The notes under the pieces: generated by a model
The model's database searches: none
What the model was told of the DNA's origin: nothing
Seen by the model: only the letters and a program-made list of their open reading frames with translations
Source: JARRNE01 sp963824085
GTDB lineage: Bacteria > Pseudomonadota > Gammaproteobacteria > Chromatiales > Chromatiaceae
Reading direction: 5' to 3'
Length of the DNA: 64,000 nucleotides
NCBI GenBank assembly: GCA_963824085.1
Contig: CAWGNT010000013.1
Span: forward strand, 248,001 to 312,000
Program-made: the position numbers and the translations under genes
Shown here: positions 59,942-64,000 of the stretch, in pieces
Layout of the letters: each line of letters begins with the position of its first letter
How positions within the stretch are numbered: position 1 is the stretch's first letter

Positions 59942-60952
59942 CTAGGCGCCTCGCGCGGCGGCGGTCTGCCTCAGCGTTGCCCCGCCCACTTGCGGGGTCT
60001 CCGGCTTCGGGCCGGATCCGCGGCCGGCCGGTGCGGGCCGCCCGGTCACCACCGGAAGGGCCGGATCGCCCGCCACCCAGCGCAGCAGGCTCTGCTCGGG
60101 ACGCCCGCCCTGGACCTGGGTGCAGGCGGCGATGCATTCCGCGCACTCGGTGCAGGTGAACATCTTGCGCTTGAGGGTGCGCGGTCGCAGCCGCATGGGG
60201 CAGGCGTTGTCGCAGGCGTTGTTGCAGTCCGTGCAGGAATCGGCCCGCGGCGTGTCGAAGCCCACCACCATGGCCCGCGGGTTCGCCATCCAGGCGAGGC
60301 TCTGGAACAGGCCGACGGCGCAGCCGAAGCGGCAGAAGAGGTGGCGGGCGAGGAGGAACTCCACGGTCAGTGCCGCCGTCCCGGCGGTCAGAAAGACCGC
60401 CTGATTGCGGGTCAGCTCGCCGCTCACGAGGTTGTGGTAGATCGCCGCCGGGGGGAGGAGATAGGTGAGCAGCACCAGGGCCCACAGGAAGGCGAAGCCG
60501 ATGACGGCCGTCAGGGTGGGGAGCCAGTACCAGGCGTTGGGCCGCAGCCGGCGCCCGTCCGGCTGCAGCTCGGGCAGGGGCTTGCGCTCCCACAGGCTCG
60601 GCTTGCCGCAGGCCCGGCGCATCAGCCGGTTGATCAGCTCGACCACCGAGAAGTGGGGACAGAGCCAGCCGCAGTAGAGGCGCCCGTAGCGCCAGGCGAG
60701 CCATAGAAACAGGGCGGCGCCGCCGAACAGCGGCAGAAAGCCGCGGAGCAGGAGGTTGAGAGCGGCCTCGCCGGCGCCCGCCTGACCCGCCAGGAAGGTG
60801 TCGATACCCAGGGTCCAGTCCTGCCCGAAGAGGATTGCATGCCCGCGGGTGAGATCGATGCGGAAGATGTCGAGCACCGGGGCAAGCACGAAGAGCGCGA
60901 AGAACCCGGCCTGGAACAGGGCGCGCCGGCGCTGCAGGACTGTCCTAGCCAT
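59942..60952 (-). CDS. Membrane polyferredoxin (NapH/CcoG-like) embedded in the nor cluster
   Basis: The protein has 336 residues. Five or so helices lie at about 12-30, 70-88, 130-155, 165-180 and 190-205. Motif pairs are LYCGWLCPHFSVVELIN and LFCRFGCAVGLFQSL (the latter lacks the final Pro of CxxxCP), and the C-terminal Fe-S groups are CTDCNNACDNACP and CTECAECIAACT. This is the NosR/NapH/CcoG membrane-ferredoxin type. Its start overlaps the upstream membrane gene by 8 bases and norD follows at once, so it is firmly inside the operon. A role in electron supply or metal insertion for NO reductase is inferred. Confidence 0.88.
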   Translation of the reverse strand: MARTVLQRRRALFQAGFFALFVLAPVLDIFRIDLTRGHAILFGQDWTLGIDTFLAGQAGAGEAALNLLLRGFLPLFGGAALFLWLAWRYGRLYCGWLCPHFSVVELINRLMRRACGKPSLWERKPLPELQPDGRRLRPNAWYWLPTLTAVIGFAFLWALVLLTYLLPPAAIYHNLVSGELTRNQAVFLTAGTAALTVEFLLARHLFCRFGCAVGLFQSLAWMANPRAMVVGFDTPRADSCTDCNNACDNACPMRLRPRTLKRKMFTCTECAECIAACTQVQGGRPEQSLLRWVAGDPALPVVTGRPAPAGRGSGPKPETPQVGGATLRQTAAARGA

Positions 60953-61370
60953 GCGGCCCTTCCTTGGGGCAGCCCAGGGGAAGCGGGCGGCCCACGACGG
61001 GAAACCGCCAGCACTGCCCGGCGAGCGCCTTGGCGAGACCCACGATGCCGAAAAGGACGAGCGTCGAGTGGCAGACCGTGAAATAGAGGATGACCAGCAC
61101 CCAGGTGTGGATCCCCCGGTAGCCGCCGAGGGCCAGGATCAGCAGATTGACGGCAACGAGCAGGACGCCGGCCCAGAGGCTCGCCGAAAAGGTCTGCTCG
61201 ACGTGGGCCGCGGCCAGCGGCGGGGTGTCCGCGTTGCGGCGCAGGAAGAGGACGGCGAGGCCGATGAAGGAGACCGCAGGCAGGAGCAGCAGGTTCGCGA
61301 GGTAGAGGGCCTCGGCCGTAACGGCCAGGCCGCTGCCCGCAGGAGCCGATTCCTCAGCCAAGCGTTGCAT
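60945..61370 (-). CDS. Small membrane protein of the nor cluster
   Basis: The protein has 141 residues and starts MQRLAEESAPAGSGLAVTAE, overlapping the end of norQ by 17 bases. Three hydrophobic segments lie at about 20-47, 62-85 and 92-115 (LYLANLLLLPAVSFIGLAVL, LWAGVLLVAVNLLILALGG, WVLVILYFTVCHSTLVLFGI). It ends with a short cysteine-containing tail. I do not recognise the family by name. Tight overlap on both sides means it is translated with norQ and the polyferredoxin. Confidence 0.8.
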   Translation of the reverse strand: MQRLAEESAPAGSGLAVTAEALYLANLLLLPAVSFIGLAVLFLRRNADTPPLAAAHVEQTFSASLWAGVLLVAVNLLILALGGYRGIHTWVLVILYFTVCHSTLVLFGIVGLAKALAGQCWRFPVVGRPLPLGCPKEGPHG

Positions 61371-62193
61371 CCACGACTTCCCGCAGCGCGGCGATGGTCT
61401 CCGCATCGTCCGTCAGGGGCTCGACGAGCGCCGCGTAGCAGGCATCGCGCACCGCCATCCCGCTCTGAATGAGCGTGGCCGCATAGACCAGCAGGCGGGT
61501 GGATGCCGCCTCCTCCAGGTCGTGATCCTTCAGCGCCCGCAAGGCGCCGGCAAGCCGTACCAGGGCCTGCGCCTGTGTCTCGTCGATGCCGCTCTCGCCC
61601 GCAAGGATCTCCGCCTCCAGCCCCGGGGGCGGGAAATCGAAGCTCACGGCGACGAAGCGTTGGCGGGTGCTCGGCTTCATGCCCTTGAGCAGGTTCTGGT
61701 AGCCGGGGTTGAAGGACACCACCAGCATGAACTCGGGCGGGGCCTCGAGGATCTCCCCCGTACGCTCCAGGGGCAGGATGCGCCGGTCGTCCGTCAACGG
61801 GTGCAGCACCACGGTGGTGTCCTTGCGCGCCTCCACCACCTCGTCCAGATAACAGATGGCCCCCTCGCGCACGGCCCGGGTCAGGGGTCCGTCGCTCCAG
61901 AAGGTGCCGCTGTCGCCGATCAGGTGGCGGCCCACCAGGTCCGCGGCCGTCAGGTCGTCGTGGCAGGCCACGGTGTACAGGGGACGCCCCAGCCGGGCCG
62001 CCATGTATTGGATGAAGCGCGTCTTCCCGCAGCCTGTCGGTCCCTTGATCATGAGCGGCAGGCGGTCGCGGTAGGCGTGCTCGAACAGGCGGATCTCGTT
62101 GCCCTGAGGACGGTAGAAGACCGCCGGCTCGTTGCGGGACGGACTCAAGGCAACCGCGGAGGTGCAATAGGCAGCGTGCATTCTGTCACCCAT
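61354..62193 (-). CDS. norQ: NorQ, MoxR-type AAA ATPase
   Basis: The protein has about 279 residues. I prefer the ATG at 62193 (MGDRMHAAYCTSAVALSPSR); one 12 codons upstream is possible. Motifs are Walker A MIKGPTGCGKTRFIQ, ADLVGRHLIGDSGTFW, Walker B GAICYLDEVVEARKD, sensor I VVSFNPGYQNLLKGM and arginine finger region KPSTRQRFVAVSFDFP. The CbbQ/NirQ/NorQ family remodels a VWA partner, here NorD, to insert the iron site of NO reductase. Confidence 0.95.
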   Translation of the reverse strand: MGDRMHAAYCTSAVALSPSRNEPAVFYRPQGNEIRLFEHAYRDRLPLMIKGPTGCGKTRFIQYMAARLGRPLYTVACHDDLTAADLVGRHLIGDSGTFWSDGPLTRAVREGAICYLDEVVEARKDTTVVLHPLTDDRRILPLERTGEILEAPPEFMLVVSFNPGYQNLLKGMKPSTRQRFVAVSFDFPPPGLEAEILAGESGIDETQAQALVRLAGALRALKDHDLEEAASTRLLVYAATLIQSGMAVRDACYAALVEPLTDDAETIAALREVVDATLG

Positions 62194-62264
62194 GGCTTGG
62201 CCCGGTCCCCCGTCCGGGGACGTGCCCACGTGGCGGGGACCGGGGTGGTCAAGGACGTGACGGG

Positions 62265-62663
62265 CTAGTTGCAGCCCATCGCGGCCTTCATCTTCTTCAT
62301 GCGCTCGGCCTGGATGCCGGTGGCGATCGCCTTGGCATCGGCGTTCTTCCCGGCGTAAACGGCCGGGATGATCTCGCTCTCGCGCGTCTCCTTGAAGGCC
62401 TCCCAGACCGGCTTGAACTCAGCCGCCTTGGCGGCGTCGGGGCCGGAGGCCATGGACTCGAGATCCGCATCGAGTCGATCGCTGGCGGCATGGACCTTGG
62501 ACTTGTAGTCGTCGAGCGCCGCTGGATCGGTGGCACCGATCATGGCAACCAGCTCGGTGCGGGCCGCCGCCAGGTCTGCGCAGGCATCCGCCGTTGTCGC
62601 AGCGTTGGCGAGACCGACGGAAGAGAGTAGTGCGGCAGTCAGTAGTAGTGGCAAGTGCTTCAT
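62265..62663 (-). CDS. Small secreted helical protein of the nor cluster
   Basis: The protein has about 132 residues. A signal peptide (KHLPLLLTAALLSSVGLANA) precedes an all-helical domain with only two cysteines (ADACADL near the start and AAMGCN at the very end), which could form a disulfide. The shape recalls cytochrome c-prime-type four-helix bundles, but there is no CxxCH heme motif. AGGAGG lies before the double ATG. An FNR-like box at 62780 lies upstream, so it has a likely promoter of its own. Function unknown. Confidence 0.75.
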   Translation of the reverse strand: MKHLPLLLTAALLSSVGLANAATTADACADLAAARTELVAMIGATDPAALDDYKSKVHAASDRLDADLESMASGPDAAKAAEFKPVWEAFKETRESEIIPAVYAGKNADAKAIATGIQAERMKKMKAAMGCN

Positions 62664-62779
62664 CATGTCCTCCTCTAGAGCGGAAAGGCGGTTGATCTGT
62701 CGTGGTGCCTCTCGGTGCCTACAACACTCTCACGGCAACGAGAGGCGGCCGATCATTCCTTAGCCTTTACAGATGCTCC

Positions 62780-62793
62780 TTAACCTGGATCAA
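62780..62793. promoter_or_regulatory. FNR/DNR-like box before the secreted protein and norQ
   Basis: Read leftward, TTGATCCAGGTTAA matches TTGAT-N4-ATCAA except one base. AATGAT lies 22 bases after it as a possible -10. It would drive the 62265 gene and norQ onward separately from norEF. Confidence 0.6.
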
Positions 62794-62857
62794 GTGGACC
62801 GGTCCGCTGCGGGCAACTGCGAGGGGCTCACTGCGCCGAGGGGCCGACACGCCTCCG

Positions 62858-63136
62858 TCAGCCGGCGAGCGCGAAGGCGGCGGTGATAAGTGCGCCGGGG
62901 ATGGAGAGCCATAGGAAGATCACCCACCGCCATAAACCCCGCACGCCCTTCAAGCCCATGAAATAGTCGCCCACCATCTGCCCCTTGATCAGCGCGAAGC
63001 CCAAGACCAGCAGCGACACCTTAACGCCGCGAGCCCCGCTGACGCCGATCGTGTAGGTGGCCAGCGTAAGCGCCAGCATCACCAAATAGACGCGGGTGCA
63101 GGGGCGAAGCCATTTGACTTGAGTGTCCCTTGCCAT
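62858..63136 (-). CDS. norF: NorF-like, cytochrome oxidase subunit IV-type protein
   Basis: The protein has 92 residues and starts MARDTQVKWLRPCTRVYLVM, with its ATG sharing one base with the norE stop. Three helices are visible (YLVMLALTLATYTIGVSG, VSLLVLGFALIKGQMVGDYF, VIFLWLSIPGALITAAFAL). The KGQMVGDYFMGLK stretch is typical of the small subunit-IV-like proteins that follow norE. It supports full NO reductase activity in other bacteria. Confidence 0.88.
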   Translation of the reverse strand: MARDTQVKWLRPCTRVYLVMLALTLATYTIGVSGARGVKVSLLVLGFALIKGQMVGDYFMGLKGVRGLWRWVIFLWLSIPGALITAAFALAG

Positions 63137-63717
63137 CACCGCATCACATAGACCAGAGGGAAAAGGATCAGCCACACCAGGTCGACCATGTGCCAATAAG
63201 ATGCCCCTGTCTCCACCCCTGTGTGCTCGGTCGCCGAGTAGCCGCGGCGATGGGCCTTGACCGCGACCGCGCCGAGAATCGTCATCCCGAGGATGACGTG
63301 CATGAAATGGAAGAACGTCAGGGACAAATAAAACATGTAAAACGTATTCGTGCTCAGGCGCACGCCTTCGCCGAAATGGTGGACGTACTCCGCGGACTTC
63401 ACCGCGAGAAACACCGCGCCCATCCCGAGGGCGGCCAGCAGCCAGTGCACGCACAGCCGGCTGCTGCCCGCGCGGATCGCCGCAACCGCGCGCACGACGA
63501 AGTAGCTGCTTGTGATCAGGACGACGGTGTTGATCAGGCCGGCCCGCTGGTCGAGGGTACGCTGGTAAGTGTTGAACAGGTCCACGTGATGCACACGCGT
63601 GAAGGCGTATGCCCCGAAGAAAGCAGCGAACACCGCCAGCTCCGCCAGGATAAAGATCCAGATCGCCAGGTCGCCGGGGGGGTAGCGTGCCTCCAGGTCC
63701 TGCGCCGGTACTGCCAC
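63136..63717 (-). CDS. norE: NorE, cytochrome oxidase subunit III-like protein
   Basis: The protein has about 193 residues from the GTG at 63717 (VAVPAQDLEARYPPGDLAIW), which has AGGAGG 5 bases upstream. An in-frame ATG at 63741 is the alternative but lacks a ribosome binding site and would coincide with the predicted transcript start. It has five helices with subunit III marks: WIFILAELAVFAAFFGAYAF, LINTVVLITSSYFVVRAV, KSAEYVHHFGEGVRLSTN, TFFHFMHVILGMTIL and YWHMVDLVWLILFPLVYV. It is the first gene of the nor accessory operon. Confidence 0.92.
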   Translation of the reverse strand: MAVPAQDLEARYPPGDLAIWIFILAELAVFAAFFGAYAFTRVHHVDLFNTYQRTLDQRAGLINTVVLITSSYFVVRAVAAIRAGSSRLCVHWLLAALGMGAVFLAVKSAEYVHHFGEGVRLSTNTFYMFYLSLTFFHFMHVILGMTILGAVAVKAHRRGYSATEHTGVETGASYWHMVDLVWLILFPLVYVMR

Positions 63718-63776
63718 ATCTGCCTCCTGGGGCTTCCACATGGACCGGATGCTAGGAGTGCGCCCTTGATTGGGCC

Positions 63777-63790
63777 TTGACTGACATCAA
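63777..63790. promoter_or_regulatory. FNR/DNR box for norE
   Basis: TTGACTGACATCAA (leftward TTGATGTCAGTCAA) fits the FNR consensus. Leftward, TAGCAT lies 22 bases after it, which predicts transcription from about 63742 and a 25-base leader to the GTG at 63717. It may also serve the divergent gene at 63904. Confidence 0.78.
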
Positions 63791-63903
63791 TCGATGCCTG
63801 ACCGGCACTCGTCGGAGGTCCTTAGGGTGTCCGGCGGCGATCCCGTAAGGGCGAACGCAAACGCGGGCTGGACAGGTCCAATCTGCGAACAGAGGAGGTA
63901 ACG

Positions 63904-64000
63904 ATGGCGAAAGGCGATGATTACCAGCTTGCCCTTACAGTCCGGGATGCCTGTCTGCAGGCGGCGATTGATGCCTATGAGCGTGCGGGTATGAGCGGGT
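63904..64000 (+). CDS. N-terminus of a small hypothetical protein (cut by window edge)
   Basis: It starts at an ATG with AGAGGAGG 6 bases upstream, so translation is likely. The visible 32 residues begin MAKGDDYQLALTVRDACLQA and continue AIDAYERAGMSG. This start resembles short (about 60-70 residue) proteins that I recall near nir/nor genes and that are sometimes labelled acetyltransferase without evidence. It shares the intergenic FNR box with norE. Confidence 0.6.
   Translation, partial: MAKGDDYQLALTVRDACLQAAIDAYERAGMSG

Noticed and set aside
59492..60706. Long plus-strand frame over norD and the polyferredoxin gene
   Set aside because: Antisense to two genes with clear domain motifs; composition is glycine/arginine/alanine-driven.
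1..64000. CRISPR array, rRNA, tRNA, integrase or intact transposase
   Set aside because: Looked for regular spacer-repeat patterns, conserved RNA gene stretches and transposase or integrase motifs; none seen.

Overview
The window is a 64-kb piece of a GC-rich bacterial chromosome. It most likely comes from a gammaproteobacterial sulfur oxidiser that can respire nitrate and nitrous oxide. The evidence is an E. coli-type napFDAGHBC order, sulfur-oxidiser (reverse-type) dsrA and dsrB closely resembling those of purple and colourless sulfur bacteria, an orphan soxZ remnant, the O2-independent ubiquinone genes ubiT/ubiV/ubiU, ptsP, and an FNR with a complete Fe-S cysteine set. I see no rRNA, tRNA, CRISPR array, integrase or intact transposase.

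Layout. 1-13.5 kb is a loosely packed accessory stretch: a cut-off DUF433 gene, several very small membrane proteins with their own terminators, a decayed MFS transporter, cspA, two unrecognised proteins, an osmoprotectant-type ABC transporter, a DMT exporter, a soxZ remnant and an SRAP protein. 13.7-24.1 kb is the nitrate module: narXL, a Crp/Fnr regulator and napFDAGHBC, with a 270-bp palindromic insertion between napA and napG. 24.4-28.7 kb is a nitrosative-stress group: hemerythrin, DUF2249, a polytopic membrane protein, a secreted pentapeptide-repeat protein and an nnrS gene. 28.8-41.6 kb holds a lone lptF and a clade II-type nitrous oxide reductase cluster (nosZ, two cytochromes c, nosB, D, G, H, F, L, a third cytochrome c, nosY).

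42.5-48.6 kb holds a CBS-domain protein, dsrA, dsrB, a DsrC-family protein without its penultimate cysteine, an AhpD-like protein without its cysteine pair, a LysR regulator and a methyltransferase. 48.6-57 kb holds DUF488, a second nnrS, a second hemerythrin, ptsP, ubiT-ubiV-ubiU and fnr. 57.4-63.8 kb is a leftward NO-reductase maturation cluster (norE, norF, a small secreted protein, norQ, a membrane protein, a polyferredoxin, norD, a cytochrome c), but no norB or norC is in view.

How the parts fit. Nitrate is reduced in the periplasm by NapAB, fed by NapC/NapGH. N2O is reduced by NosZ, fed by the small cytochromes and NosGH. NO is handled by the Nor enzyme that the accessory genes serve (its catalytic subunits lie elsewhere) and buffered by NnrS, hemerythrin and related proteins. 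The nitrite reductase is also outside the window. FNR/DNR-type palindromes lie upstream of nnrS, nosZ, the nos diheme cytochrome gene and norE, with likely ones before napF and a small secreted-protein gene. The clearest cases have a -10-like hexamer at class II spacing, so the denitrification genes look like one oxygen- and NO-responsive regulon.

The most unusual parts are the isolated dsrAB with an atypical DsrC, the nor accessory cluster with an embedded polyferredoxin, the hemerythrin-DUF2249-membrane-pentapeptide unit, and the palindromic insertion in the nap operon. All functional calls rest on reading motifs and remembered family features; no database search was run.
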